51,769 bases of DNA from Conoideocrella luteorostrata (taxonomy: Eukaryota; Ascomycota; Sordariomycetes; Hypocreales; Clavicipitaceae), in assembly GCA_032433595.1 (NCBI GenBank), contig JASWJB010000315.1, positions 1-51,769 on the forward strand, in the 5' to 3' direction. The number at the start of each line of letters is the position of its first letter. Positions within the stretch are counted from its first letter, which is position 1. Positions 25,984 to 38,000 of this stretch are shown in pieces. The position numbers and the translations under genes are program-made. The notes under the pieces were generated by a model. That model was not told where the DNA came from and searched no databases. It saw only the letters and a list, made by a program, of their open reading frames with translations.

Positions 25984-25995
25984 GGTAATTCCCCG
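25984..25995 (-). promoter_or_regulatory. Cluster motif CGGNNAATTACC, copy 4
   Basis: Reads CGGGGAATTACC on the minus strand. It lies 740 bp after the transporter stop and 1.5 kb before the dextranase, so which gene it serves is uncertain. Confidence 0.35.
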
Positions 25996-27188
25996 AGCCA
26001 CATGACGTAAATAATAGTCTTCCTAAAGTCTAGGCGTTCTATTTGAGTCCAATTAGACTAACCGAAGTACATGCAATTAGTATGTTTGAGAAGAGCGGAG
26101 CTGATCAAACGACATTGGATATGCCCTGACGAAGTGTGACCTGTAGAAGAATTAAATAGCTCTACTGCTGTTGGATTCACCACGCCTCGCTTGGTTTACT
26201 ACTGGGATTGTGACTTATGAAGCACATCAACCAATGATTGCAGAGCGGGGAGACCTTTCTATCCTACTAGGCTACTGCCCCGCAATATTGCACTATTGCT
26301 ATAACTCAGTTTGGGGTCCGGCGCCGTTCAGGCTTCACACGTCTCCTCACAACCGGGCAGCCACCTACAGTCGCCGTGTTTGATGGATTGGTAGGAGAGT
26401 GTGCAGTTGAATTTTTTTACTAATCCTGTTGATCACTCACCTCTTGTGGTAATGTGGAATTCTTTACGTGAGCGGCAGTTGAGCGGGGTTAAGCTGCAGC
26501 CCAACCGGTAGAATTTCTAGCCACAACACATATCTTTAAAGCAGGCGCTTGTTCTCAGGAATTGATCAACTAAGCGTCATTTCATTCACCGCTTGGTGTA
26601 AATTTAAAACTAAGATGCCAAGTTGGCTGCAGCACCAGTGGCGTGTGGCGGTGCGACGTGCAAGGACAGAGAGTCTCCCCGCTCGACAAGCATGCGTAAG
26701 GATCAATAATTACCATCATCAGTTTTTTCTTGGTTTCAATCAACAAATCACAACCCTGGCAGTGAATCAACTGGGGCACACCCTTACCCCAACACTCCAA
26801 CACCGGCATTAGTTCCGGGGCTTCCCCGTGGGGTAAATGGCCGTACGTGCAGGTGCACCGACCAAACAGGAAGGGATTTGCAAATGTTGGATAACCTCGC
26901 TTCCACGCCCGGCTTGACAATTTGCCGAAAACGCAAACAGCCTCTTGACGGCGGGACCTAGCCTCCAGTATTGACGAAGAGCCGTCAAGGTGGGCGGACA
27001 ATAAGTGCCGTAAATAGCAGTAAGGGGGGAATTGCTGAGGGAGTCAGCTGGTACAGGGCGCACACACGAGCCCTGAAGGACGCTTTGAATAGGAGGATTT
27101 GAGGGCAGACGTACATCTGCCAGGTGGAGTGCGCTAAATTTGTCAGTCCTGAAGGGGCGCTTCCAGGGGCGCACCCCGAGAGCCGCTC

Positions 27189-27200
27189 CGGACAATTACC
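27189..27200 (+). promoter_or_regulatory. Cluster motif CGGNNAATTACC, copy 5
   Basis: Reads CGGACAATTACC, identical to the copy in the regulator's own promoter, 335 bp before the dextranase start codon. Confidence 0.5.
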
Positions 27201-27523
27201 AGTAGAGGATTAATTTCGCCAAAAATGTGGCGCAGCCAGACGCCACTTTTCTTGGTGTTGATAATGTGATGGTGGATACGGAGTATAAGTGGTGTTAACA
27301 CACCTGATACAGTGGCCTCTTGTTACGCCAGATGTTTTGTTTTTGTGATATAGTTTACTTTATATCTTATATCCACCGTGACAATTAATTAACGGCAGAG
27401 GTGGGGCAACAGCGTTCTCTCGGGCCGGGACTCGCATTCTGTATATATGTATGTGGTCTTTCTCCATCCTGGCATTAAACCACTCCACAGTTACCACTGG
27501 CCTATCAACACAAGAACTGTGTC

Positions 27524-29335
27524 ATGATGCGGATTCTTGCCATCATCACCCTTCTCTTCACGCGGGCTCTTGCCTTGTCCTCCCGTCAAGTGGTCAACAG
27601 GAGCTGCAAACCACACGCCACGACGAACAACACTAATTGTGACTCCCGCTTCTGCACGTGGTGGCACGATAGCGCAGAGATCAACACTGCTACACCAGTG
27701 AAGCCAGGGAATGTCCGTCAGTCTCACCAGTACATGGTGCAGGTCAGCGTGGCTGGCGCAAACAATTTCTACGACTCTTTTGTCTATGAGGCAATTCCCA
27801 GAAACGGTAACGGTAGGATTTACTCTCCGGCAGACGCACCAAACAGCAATACCCTGGGAAGCGACGTGGATGATGGCATCACCATTGAGCCAACCATCGG
27901 GCTCAACATGGCCTGGACGCAATTTGAATATGGCCAGGATGTTGATGTGAAAATCAGGCGGCGAGACGGAACCTCTCTCCAAGCTGATGAAGTCGTCATT
28001 CGTCCAGTGTCAATTAAATATGCTGTTTCCCAGTCTGATGACGGTGGAATCACGATTCGAATTCCAAAGGACGCAAGTGGACGACGCATGTCGGTCGAAT
28101 TCAATTCGGATCTGTACACCTTCCGTTCTGATGGCAATCAATATGTGACGTCTGGCGGGAGCGTTGTTGGTGTCGAGCCGCGCAATGCTCTCGCCGTATT
28201 TGCCAGCCCGCCGCTGCCTTCTGGCCTTGTGCCTCAAATGACGGAGATGAATACACAAACAATGAAGCCTGGCCCCATAAACAATGGCGATTGGGGTCAC
28301 CGGCCGATTTTGTATTTCCCACCCGGAGTGTACTACATGAACCAAGACCAATCTGGTACTTCCGCCAAGTTTGGCGCGAACCATATCCGTCTATCGCCTA
28401 ATACGTACTGGGTACACTTTGCACCGGGTGCATACGTAAAAGGCGCCATCGAATACTTCACAAAACAGAACTTCTACGCAACTGGACATGGTGTGCTCTC
28501 TGGCGAGCACTATGTATACATGGCCAATGCAGCAAAGTCTTATGTTGCCGAGAAGAGCGATGAACATGGCCTGCGCATGTGGTGGCACAACAGCATTGGT
28601 CGAGGACAAAAATGGACATGTCGAGGGCCTACAATAACCGCACCGCCGTTCAACACAATGGATTTTAATGGAAATTCCGACATATCCTCCGAAATTGTTG
28701 ACTACAAGCAAGTCGGAGCATACTTCTTCCAAACAGACGGTCCAGCAGTCTACCCAAATAGCATCGTCCATGACATCTTTTACCATGTGAATGACGATGG
28801 GATCAAGCTATACTACTCTGGGGCATCAATTTCCCGGGCAATCATCTGGAAATGTCATAATGATCCTGTTATTCAGATGGGATGGTCCGCGAGAGATGTA
28901 AGCGGTATCACTGTTGATATGCTAAGTGTCATACACACAAGGTACTACAAGTCGGAAACTGTAGTGCCTTCAGCAATAATTGGGGCTTCTCCATTCTACA
29001 GGAGTGGGGAAACAGCCGATACAAGCAAGTCAATTAGTGCCAAAATCTCAAATATTGTGTGCGAAGGGCAATGCCCTGCGTTGATGAGAATCACCCCACT
29101 ACAAAACTATAAAGACTTTGTAGTCAAGAATGTTGCATTTCCTGACGGACTACAGAAAAATAACATTGGCACCGGTCAGAGTATAATTTCTGCGCAACCT
29201 GGTGTGACCATGGGCTTGACAATCGACAACTGGACAGTACGCGGCGAGAAGGTCACAATGGAGAACTTTCAGTCACAGAAACTTGGTCAATTCAACATTG
29301 ACGGAAGCTATTGGGGGCAGTGGAAGATTACTTAA
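27524..29335 (+). CDS. Secreted GH49 dextranase (or isopullulanase)
   Basis: Extracellular endo-acting glucanase of 603 aa in a single exon. A signal peptide spans about residues 1-18 (MMRILAIITLLFTRALALSS). An N-terminal beta domain (CTWWHDSAEINTATPVKPGN) is followed by the right-handed beta-helix. The three catalytic Asp of GH49 are visible with correct spacing: Asp405 (QTDGP), then Asp424 and Asp425 (HVNDDGIKLYYSG), 19 and 20 residues apart as in Aspergillus isopullulanase and Penicillium dextranase. Overall length (about 600) and sequence style favour dextranase, which cuts alpha-1,6-glucan to isomaltose and isomaltotriose; isopullulanase remains possible. The promoter has a cluster motif, CreA-like sites and a TATA box. 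It probably supplies substrate for the adjacent permease and GH13 enzyme. Confidence 0.92.
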   Translation: MMRILAIITLLFTRALALSSRQVVNRSCKPHATTNNTNCDSRFCTWWHDSAEINTATPVKPGNVRQSHQYMVQVSVAGANNFYDSFVYEAIPRNGNGRIYSPADAPNSNTLGSDVDDGITIEPTIGLNMAWTQFEYGQDVDVKIRRRDGTSLQADEVVIRPVSIKYAVSQSDDGGITIRIPKDASGRRMSVEFNSDLYTFRSDGNQYVTSGGSVVGVEPRNALAVFASPPLPSGLVPQMTEMNTQTMKPGPINNGDWGHRPILYFPPGVYYMNQDQSGTSAKFGANHIRLSPNTYWVHFAPGAYVKGAIEYFTKQNFYATGHGVLSGEHYVYMANAAKSYVAEKSDEHGLRMWWHNSIGRGQKWTCRGPTITAPPFNTMDFNGNSDISSEIVDYKQVGAYFFQTDGPAVYPNSIVHDIFYHVNDDGIKLYYSGASISRAIIWKCHNDPVIQMGWSARDVSGITVDMLSVIHTRYYKSETVVPSAIIGASPFYRSGETADTSKSISAKISNIVCEGQCPALMRITPLQNYKDFVVKNVAFPDGLQKNNIGTGQSIISAQPGVTMGLTIDNWTVRGEKVTMENFQSQKLGQFNIDGSYWGQWKIT

Positions 29336-30490
29336 ACACCTGCATTGAATCGAGTCATTCGACGAGAGAATGCTCCATGTCTGGTTGAGATGGTTGCAGT
29401 GGCGGCTAGGTGTCAAAAGTAGTTATACCCTCATAAAAAACAGTATGGTTTGTCCTAGTTGACTACATTCGCCTTTGAACATATTCAGCGGTGTTATCGA
29501 ACCAAATTATGTTGAATAAACTGTCAAACAAATCAGGCAAAGAAGCACAACCTCAAAGCCCATGTTTTATGTGCATTAACTAGGCTGTGTAGGAAATGAG
29601 ATGAAAGCAAATTCAAGGGGAAGGTGCATCATACTTTCACAGACTCATGAAAATTTCGCAATGACTTTAATCAAGTATATAATTACGCAGTGGTAGTTGA
29701 GTAACTTGTGCGACAAAATCCCGCCCATCTAAAGCCGTCCTTCGGAATTGAAAGGATAGATTATATTTCAATTCATGAATGTGATTTGTCAGGAAGAAAA
29801 GAACACACCAAACAACCTGTATGACTAGTTGTAATATTCAGTGTTAATTGATCAGGTGGTTCGTGTATCCAGGTAGCCTTTATCTTATCGTGTAAGTTGC
29901 TCGTGTAGGTGTGGACAAGCTCGTAAGTCGAGATCAGAAATCGGTATCGTAAGGCGATCGGGTTACTGCTCAATTAAACCTGCAGTTATACTCTGTTGCA
30001 TCTGATCAAATGGTCCACATATCTATGTAGTTAGTGTCTATAATAACAGGCTTCCGAGGGCAAAGTCAAAATCTCAAAAGGGCAAAATTGCTTCACAAAG
30101 AAGGCATGGTTTCTTTTTTATTCTAAGGGTGACTACGCCAACTATAAATACACTGATCAAAAGCTGACTAACGTCTTCTCTGCAAAAGAGCAATCTTTCC
30201 TCCGCGTAGCTACCCTAGGGGTGCTCAAATCCCCGCACAAAGTGATTACTGATGATTGATTGTGATGCCTTCTAATTTCTTCCACACTGCTTCTTTTTAT
30301 GCTGGCTTTCCTTCCTGCCTCTGGCACCTATTCCAAGCATTCCAAGCATCGTCAGCTTACTCCTTCAGCATCACCAAATTCCTCCAGTTCTAGTCAGCAC
30401 TAAAGAACTCTCATGTCCGACAATTAAACAAAGATTCGCACCTAAAGAACAATATAATCGACCATGATTATAGATAGGAGTCGAAACATC
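29336..30490. other. Intergenic between convergent GH49 and GH43 genes
   Basis: 3' regions only. I see no gene, tRNA or clear repeat. Confidence 0.5.
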
Positions 30491-32094
30491 TCAGGACTGG
30501 GGCACCGCTATATAATCAATGCTGGGTGCATATGTTGCATCTCGTCCGCTAATCTTCATCGTGTTAGAGTCGCCCTTTTGGAAAGCAACGTTCAGGATAG
30601 AGATCTGAGGTCCCTTGTCCTCTGGTGGGAGGAACGAAAGAAGTCGTGGCGTTTTGTCATTTATGGTCATATTAGCGTACAGTACAGCATTTTTAGTGTT
30701 GATGTAATATATGCGGATGGTGGTTACGGCAGATGAAGCACTGTGGATGTTGGACCACGTGGCAGAACCGCCGCTTGGTCCCCCAATAGAGTCGATGGCT
30801 TGACCATCGTTGCATTTAGCACAGGAAACCAATGTAGCCCCGTCCTTTAGCGTTGCTGACGTAGCGGAGTAGGTTTTGTCCTTAGGTCCTTTTCGACCGG
30901 TACTTGGTAGCCAGTTGAGATAGTTTTGCATAGAGACAGTTGCTCCAGATATGTGGAGCGGAAGCCAAACATATGTGCTGCGGGAGGTATCCTGCGCGTT
31001 CCATCTTAACACCACCATGTTAGCATAGTCATTTAACTCGACGCGGAGGACAGAACACACCTATCACCTAAGTACATTGCCCCACTGCTTGAGTTGAATA
31101 TAAATGTAGTTTGGGAGTTAAAAGTATGAGATCCTACTGGCGCAAAATTATCCCAATCTGTCCATGGTCCGGAAAGGTCAGTCGCTGTTGTGTATATATT
31201 GTCATTGGACGTAAAACCTGTGAGACGAGAACCCAAAACGAAGTATCTTCCGCCAGTTTTATACACCGCCGGTGCCTCAACCTGTTTTCCATCAACTGGT
31301 GGCCATAAATATATTGCTTTTGATACATTCAGGTAGTTCTGAGTGAGTTGATAGAGCTGAAGGCCTTTGCCGCGCTGCTAGACGAATAAGTACTATTTCA
31401 AATCAAGAAAAGCAGCATTTTATAGTTACTCACGTCCTCAGGTAACAGATAGCCGATGCCGTCTGTATCTTTGTATACGGTGATGTCACGAGACGCATTG
31501 CCCAACGGTCTCCAGCTACCCAGGTAGGAGTAGCTCCCGCAAATAGTGCTCGATGTGGCAACCCCAACTTTAGCCTCGGAGTAATCCTGACTATCAATAT
31601 GCATCCAAAGCACATATTGGCTCTGAGAAGAGTCGTAAATCACTCTTGGCCGTTCAACTCTTCGTTGAGGCCCAAGGTCGCCACTGCTCTGCCGAGTGAG
31701 TAACGCGCCTTGGAAATCCCACTGCACAAGATTTTGCGAAGAATAGCAGTTAATTTGTTGAAAATCTTTACCTTCCGTTTGATCCTTCCCGATGACTGTA
31801 TTATATAGAAGTTTCTTCTGTTAGGTGGTGCCTTTTGTCTAGCATAGCAGCGGTAACTAACAATAATAGAGATTTCCTTCCTGGTAAAGTGCGCCCGCAT
31901 GAGCCTGCACGGGAAGTCCGGTGTTGGACTAGAAACATACATGTTTAGGCGCCTGATTTACTTGCTTGCTGCGTAAGTGGTCTACATACTGCTGTCCAAG
32001 TTGCTCCGGGAACAATCTGCACCGATGCGACGGAGTGTGAGGCAAAAAGTACAAAGACTAAGGCGACCAACCTCGTGCAAGATGATCTAAACAT
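30491..32094 (-). CDS. Secreted GH43 enzyme with C-terminal CBM35, probable exo-beta-1,3-galactanase
   Basis: Secreted glycosidase of 454 aa in five exons: 32094-31990, 31928-31862, 31795-31434, 31377-31061, 31004-30491, all in phase. The ATG at 32092-32094 starts a signal peptide (to about residue 24, ASHSVAS). The GH43 propeller shows PVQAHAGALYQEGNLYY, then CYSSQNLVQWDFQGALL, YVLWMHIDSQDYSEA, EAPAVYKTGGRYFVLGS and DRWNAQDTSRSTYVWLPL; this layout matches subfamily 24 exo-beta-1,3-galactanases. The last 140 residues (ATWSNIHSASSAVTTIRIYY to SIDYIAV) are a CBM35-like module. The likely substrate is arabinogalactan-type beta-1,3-galactan; other GH43 activities cannot be excluded. No copy of the CGGNNAATTAC motif is found upstream, so it may not belong to the neighbouring alpha-glucan cluster. 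Confidence 0.85.
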
Positions 32095-32890
32095 GTCGAC
32101 TGATGAATAGCTCTCGAATTGGCTTCGCTGCACAATTATATATTTAGTTCCTTTACACTTGCGCTAGAGATGTGTTTTTATAAGCATAAAGGACTGTTAC
32201 GAATAGCTGAGTGCGCTGTAGAGTTGACACAAGAGTAACTAATGCGCAAGATTGGCAATTCTCATCCAGCCAGCCTCGTCCGACACCCGACCAGCAGAAA
32301 TATGGCTTGTACTATAAGTGGCTGGAAACACATGTGAGCAAAATCTCCACATCTTGTAGCCACAATTCCCTGCAACTCTTTTAATTTGGAGTGTACGGAG
32401 TATCGCAGATGGGAAAAGCCACCAGACACGTGGATAAATTTCCTGGCTTGTGTATTGGATGTCGCTTAACCCCCTGCATATTGCGCCATCATAAAGCAAC
32501 GGCAACAGGATACCGGGGTAGCGCTTGCCTCCCCCCCCGTTGTAATTGAAAATGTTACATGGACAATTTGGGAAGGTCGTCCCCCCCGGCCATGCAGCTC
32601 CATGCAGTTGCTCCACAAATATCAACGTTTGAGGCCAGAGGCGTCCGCTCAGCAAAAGAACTAAGACCAGGCGGCAGTGTTGCGGGGTCCATCTACTCGG
32701 AACATCATTTGCGGATATCGCTGGTGTGGATGCCACATCGGATGTCGTGGTCGGTCTACACAAGCTGGTGAAGCAAGCTGAGACCCAAGCAACATTGCCA
32801 CGGCGTCTTCCTTGGATCATCTATCCAGCAAAGAGTGTAGATGATGCTGGGGCTCGTTTTTATAAATATTCCATTAACAAAACACAAACG
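32095..32890. other. Intergenic upstream of GH43
   Basis: Contains two C runs (32531-32538 and 32580-32587) and no recognisable gene. Overlapping open frames at 32239-32820 have no domain. Confidence 0.45.
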
Positions 32891-33345
32891 ATGAAACTTC
32901 GTGGGTCACGTTTCGAACGATTACACACCATGCTCGGCTTTCAAACATTCCAAGGAGACTTGCGGACCTTTTTGGTTCGCTACCATAATCTGCACAGCCT
33001 GCTACATGCAAGGCTGCGACTCGGGAGTAGCTGGCGGAGTGTTGGCTATGTCATCATTCCATACGGATTACCGCTACAAAATCGCGGACAAAACAACCGT
33101 CAGCTCGCTATCGGTTGGTCTCCAAATCCTGAGATCGCTCATCGGCACACTCTGGGCGGATTTGGAATCCCCGGTCAGCTGGGGCGGAGGCCCGCTATGT
33201 TGATCTTTTTATTTATATTCTCCATTGGTGTTTTCCTCGAAGTTCTCATTACCCATTCCCTATCGCCATAGTATATCGGCCGAGTTATTGCCGGCATTGG
33301 ACAAGTGACTTACTGCCCGAAACAGCGCCATTCATACGATGATAT
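32891..33345 (+). pseudogene. MFS sugar transporter, 5' fragment, frameshifted
   Basis: Plus-strand frames give FWFATIICTACYMQGCDSGV and SVGLQILRSLIGTLWAD, the first two helices of quinate/sugar-type MFS carriers. Near 33150-33180 the frame shifts, and a second frame reads GRRPAMLIFLFIFSIGVFLE then YIGRVIAGIG (after a stop), the conserved sugar-porter GRVIAGIG block. Homology ends at about 33300 and a dispersed repeat starts near 33350. Only about a quarter of the gene is left. Confidence 0.8.
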
Positions 33346-33664
33346 CTCGCGCACTCGCGAATTTGTTGCGTTATGAGCATTCATGAGCAATTTAGCAGCA
33401 GTGGAAACCGACACAGATGGAGGGATTCAACAGAATAGATGAATTGTACGATGAAAATTGATGACTGACGATGTGAGCCTTGACCCCTCTAAGTAGATCA
33501 ACCATAGCTGCTCGCTTGTGACGGTACAAGATAGAAGGACTTGATGAGATCTAAAGCTTCTTCAGATCTATGTAACAATTTTCAGCCACTGATGGCATTG
33601 ATCCGCCAAGCCATGACGCGCGAGCCGCATAGTCTCAAATTCACTTCCATCCCACTCGTAGAGT
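33346..33664. repeat. Dispersed repeat material
   Basis: Blocks TTGCGTTATGAGCAT and CCATAGCTGCTCGCTTGTGAC recur with small changes at 6250 and 5040 respectively. It may be an old retroelement end. No gene is seen. Confidence 0.4.
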
Positions 33665-35075
33665 CTACAGCTTCCGGTTATTAATGAGCAAATTCGGCGT
33701 GTCGGTCCGCGCTCCCATTTTGACAACGCCCTTTAACGCCGTCTGGGTAATATAATTGCAGAGATCAATCTTTTCTACTGCGAAGCTCAGGTAGTAAGCC
33801 CCTAGGCCGGCAACGTGGGGGGAGGCCATGGAAGTGCCCGACGCGACCTTTATACCACCACCACGCCAAAGGCTGGTGACGTTGGTACCGGGAGCCAGAA
33901 CCTTGACAGCAGGCCCGTAATTAGAATAGTCAGCAAATGCGTCTTTCTGGTCAATCGCCCCTACAGTGCAAACGGTAGTCTCGGATGCGGGAGAGAATTT
34001 CATCGCCGGCAATTCTGCATTACCTGCGGCAGCCGCAACGAAGTATCCCGCGCGGAAAACTTTACGAGCGGCATCATTGACAAGGCGCGAAAAGAACCCT
34101 CCGTTGGATATGTTGACGACAACACCTTTGGGGCAGGCTCGAGTAGGTGCATCCTTGACGACAAAGTCTAAAGCGGCAATAAGATCAGACCTAGAAGGAG
34201 CAAAAATTCAGTGCCTGTTTGGTTTTAATGTAGAAACAGAATGTCACAAACTTTAAGCCTCTCCCTGCATCTGTTACCTTGACTGCGTATAGAGTCGTGT
34301 TCTTAGCAACACCGTAGTTCGAGGAACCAATAATTCCAGCGACGTGGGTACCGTGGCCAGCCTCGTCGGAGTCGCTTCCGTCGACGAAATTCTTTAGAAA
34401 TTTCGCGCGACCTTGAAAACCCTTTCATACGAGTAAGCTGATGAGGGCTCTGCTGCTAAAAAGAAAATCAACTTACAGGATGAGTCGTTTCGATTCCCGA
34501 GTCGAGAACATAGACACAGGTCCCAGTGCCAGCGGCCTTGTCGTAGGTGTACGTATTCTTTCCAGCTTTTTTATTGGAGATTCGAGCGAGATTCCAGGGC
34601 GCCTTCTTTTGAACCGCCCTTTTTTTTGAGGACGCCATCCATGGTGCAAATTCAGTGCTTTGTCCCGTCGATGTTTTGCCGTACTCCTCACCATCCGGTA
34701 GCCCTTCTTCGTAGGAGAAAGATTCTCCTTCTGCGTAATTGGCCTTGAAAAAATCATCCACCTCAACTGCCTCTATCTTGTATGCTTTTAACAGTATGTT
34801 CTATCAGATAGATGCTTTAAACTTACATCTGGGTGATGCTGGAGTTTCTTTACTTGGTCAGCTGTCAGTTTCCCAGCCCAGCCGTTGAATACGTGATTAT
34901 AAAGATGGTCGGTATTGGCAGAAACAGATTTTATGACTTTATCTACATTAGTAGAGTCGCCTTTTATTTTCACAACATACCTGCCATCAGCAGCATCAAT
35001 GTTTGTTAGGCCGCCGGATCGCACGACCAAGGCCGAGCCAAGGGGCAAGATAGCGAGAAGAGCTGTAAAATGCAT
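33665..35075 (-). CDS. Subtilisin-like serine protease (Pr1/proteinase K type), catalytically intact
   Basis: Secreted S8 protease of 414 aa. Exons 35075-34827, 34776-34477, 34421-34252 and 34190-33665; introns are 50, 55 and 61 nt, and the third donor (GTTTGT) is weak but required by phase. A signal peptide ([17 protein letters not shown]), an I9 propeptide (RYVVKIKGD to [14 protein letters not shown]) and the catalytic domain follow. The triad is complete: Asp175 (VYVLDSGIE), His209 (GHGTHVAG), Ser360 ([12 protein letters not shown]), plus oxyanion Asn297 (AAAAGN). In insect- and nematode-infecting fungi this class degrades cuticle and host protein. Exon 3 is 170 nt, the same as in the subtilase at 15413. 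Confidence 0.9.
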
Positions 35076-38000
35076 TGTTGGGACTCAAGGGGCAAAATTC
35101 TGGCAAGAAAGCTGTTGGTTCTGTGCTCAGACTGAGATTCCTGCTCTTTCAGACACATGCTCTTCTTTTATACTTTTGGAAGACATGACGAAATGGAAGG
35201 ACAATCTTGCTCCGATCAAAATGCACTGAACCGGGAATAATCACGGTATCATAGAAATGATGTTCTTTTTTTATTATTCCCTGCAGAAGCCGAAACAGTT
35301 GTGGACACTCTACATCCTAAATGTGAGAAATCTCCACTGCACGTAGTTCCACCCTAGAGTACTGCTCTTCCCTGAAACATCTGTTGCCGCTATATGCAGG
35401 CAACATCTCAAGATGCTGAAAGCGGAATAATCAACTTTCCATATTCAAAGGCTCTCAAACTATCGCTTTTCAGCGCATAATACCGGAATGTAATTTTTTT
35501 ATTTTTTATTCCTTTTTTAAACAAAATAAAAACCGGAGTATGGCGATTTTTCAGTTAGCTATAGCGCAATTTTCAATGGAGCAAGACGAGCCCAGTGCAC
35601 AATGAGCAAGAATCTTAGGGGAAGCGTACTAGTTACCACAGCAGGCATTGCATAGTCACGACACGCAAGATGCTCCTTTCTATAATTAATGTCTTCACTG
35701 CATGATAAAGGTTGGCCAGTCGGAGTTAGTTTGTCACGGTTATTTTCAGCCGTATCTAAGGCATGCTATGCCAAAAGCTAACGTTAATAATTCTATCTTT
35801 ACTGAATAAGCATAAAGAAACACATGGAAGTAAAAATTGACCGGCCAGGATATCTTAGTGTTCCCCATTTGAAGCGCCTATCAATGACGAAAGCTATTCA
35901 CGATTTTTCCCGCTGCATATGACTTAGGGATAACTCCTTAAACAAGTGCCAAAAGGGACTTATAGTTCGTAGAGTCAGCCACTAAGCACAGTTCATTGAG
36001 GTCTTTGAAAGCAAGCTCCAGACGAGTAAACGTAGATTGTGCTTCAATATAACCACGGTATGGTCCTGTTCTTGATGAAAGAGGGAGGCAAGCTAGCCTC
36101 GGTGCAGACTTGTACGGTTTGGTTAACCAGGTATACCTAGAATGCGCAAAAGTTCAAAAGTTAATTTAATATCCTATCCTATAGAACAAAGAGCACTGCT
36201 TTTTCAAACGGTCTAGCCGACTTGGAAAGCGGCGAGTAAGCGAAAAGCCTAAGAAGCCAAGATCAACTAGCCTAGAATATTAACAATAAAGCATGCTTTT
36301 TATTGGAAGGGATTTTTGAATTCGGACATGAATTGGTATATGTCTTGGCCATTATATGTCATGCGATCAGGGCTCATGCCGCGCAATGTCGGGCTATGCA
36401 ACGTATGGTTATCTAACCATACAACAACGAGATCTCGCTTGTAATTTTAGCGCCAACAGATGACTGGGAATAATCCCATGTTCCTCGCTGGCCTTGAAAA
36501 TTCCTTCCCAGGAACCCGCCATTGTAGGGCAACAATCTTGCCGTTGTTTGGTAAAACGTGAATAAGGATACAAGTCTATACGTGAAAAGGTTGCCCCTTG
36601 GGGCACACGATATTCCTTAGTGTTCATGCTTATTTGTTTTTTGCCCCGTTGGTTGGAGTCGAGCAAATGGACTGGCCTCCGGGTAATTGAACAAAACTCC
36701 TTGCAACTGGCTGGTTTTGCTGCCACTATACTCCGTACTCCGTATTCTCTGTAAATAGGGACTTTTATTACTATGGGGCGACCGGCAGTTTTTTTTTTTT
36801 TTTTTTCAACATTGTGGTTGGCCATAATGTTCCGGCGCGAACGCATGTTCCGGTGATTGGGAGGTTCGAATTAGGCCTTAGTTTCTCTAAAACTTGCCGT
36901 TACTGGGAGGTGTTGAAATTGCAGTGAGATCCCCGGACTGAATGGGGTAATTATGCCATTTAGCGCCGCAAATACAATCCAACCCCTGTATTATTAACCG
37001 CCCGTGACAAGCAAGGGGGCAGCAGGCCAATTAGACGTAGCTTTTCAAAATGGCAGAGACATAGAGCGGAGCCAAGAAGTACATTCCAATACCCAGAGCA
37101 ATACGAAGAGAAATTCGTCCATTTCGATGGCGATCAATGGCCCTAAAATCCAGCTTGTGCCGCGTTAACAGTAGCTGACCGATGAGGCATCGAGTGCACT
37201 AAATCCCTTAGTCTCCTCCGGCGCTGTATTCCAAGCGCTCTAGACAGCTTCAAAGACAACCTTCCTTTTTGGCCTGCTGGTGACGAATTGATGGTCAATC
37301 CAGCGCTTCATCCACAGTCACACGTGTTTGATAGGAAATAGCTAGTAGGGCGTTGCAGCAATTGGCATTAGATGGATAATAAATTAGAAGGACTGAGTTT
37401 ATGCAGCAAATGTTCAATCATTTAATAATTAACTTTTTATGGAGATTAGCCTAATGTCGATATGTTAGGCATATATTATTATGCTTAGCGCGGAAAGCTC
37501 TCCGAAAAGATCTATCTAGCCGTTTAAAAAGTCGATAGGCTAAAAGATAATAGAGTGACCAGCGGCTTGTGAAACTACTTAGCTCTTCATGGCTAGGCTC
37601 GGAGAGAACAGAAAGTCCGCCATGAGCAAGTGAGATTCTTAGCAGTATAAACAGCGTATGTGCTAGGTGACATCAATATTGTTATACAAACAAGACGACT
37701 TTGCGTGAATGCACAGAACTGTTATAGTCTAGGCTATGCCTAAGTTGAACAAGTTGTAGGTAACTTGTTCAATACGTATTCTTTTGCCATAGTGGTTAGG
37801 AGGATTAGGCTAACCGCCAAGTTGGCGTAGCGCTAGCACCGCTTTAGCCCCTATGGGCCCAATCCATCACAAGAACGCTGCCAAAGTGTGTACTTGCGGG
37901 GAGATAGAATACTCAAAAGTTGTATTGAATTGGAAAGGCCTGGGCGATAATAGGCACAGCACTTTTTTGAGCAAACAACATTGCAACGAACACGAATACG

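Larger units (their letters stand above)
25246..27523. other. Long intergenic region upstream of the dextranase
   Basis: I see no gene in 2.3 kb. Present are short tandem-like blocks at 25768-25822 (GCACGTCGCA twice, AGACGGCAT twice), two cluster motifs, several GTGGGG/CTGGGG sites of the CreA type (26770, 26829, 27401), and a TATA-like TATATATG at 27442-27449, about 80 bp before the GH49 start. The minus-strand frame at 26809-27195 is not convincing. Confidence 0.5.

Noticed and set aside
26582..27195. Two overlapping minus-strand open frames upstream of the dextranase
   Set aside because: No recognisable domain, unnatural composition, and they overlap the likely promoter with its CreA-type and cluster motifs.
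36409..36846. 145-residue minus-strand open frame
   Set aside because: It depends on reading the long T tract as poly-Lys and has no domain; likely chance.
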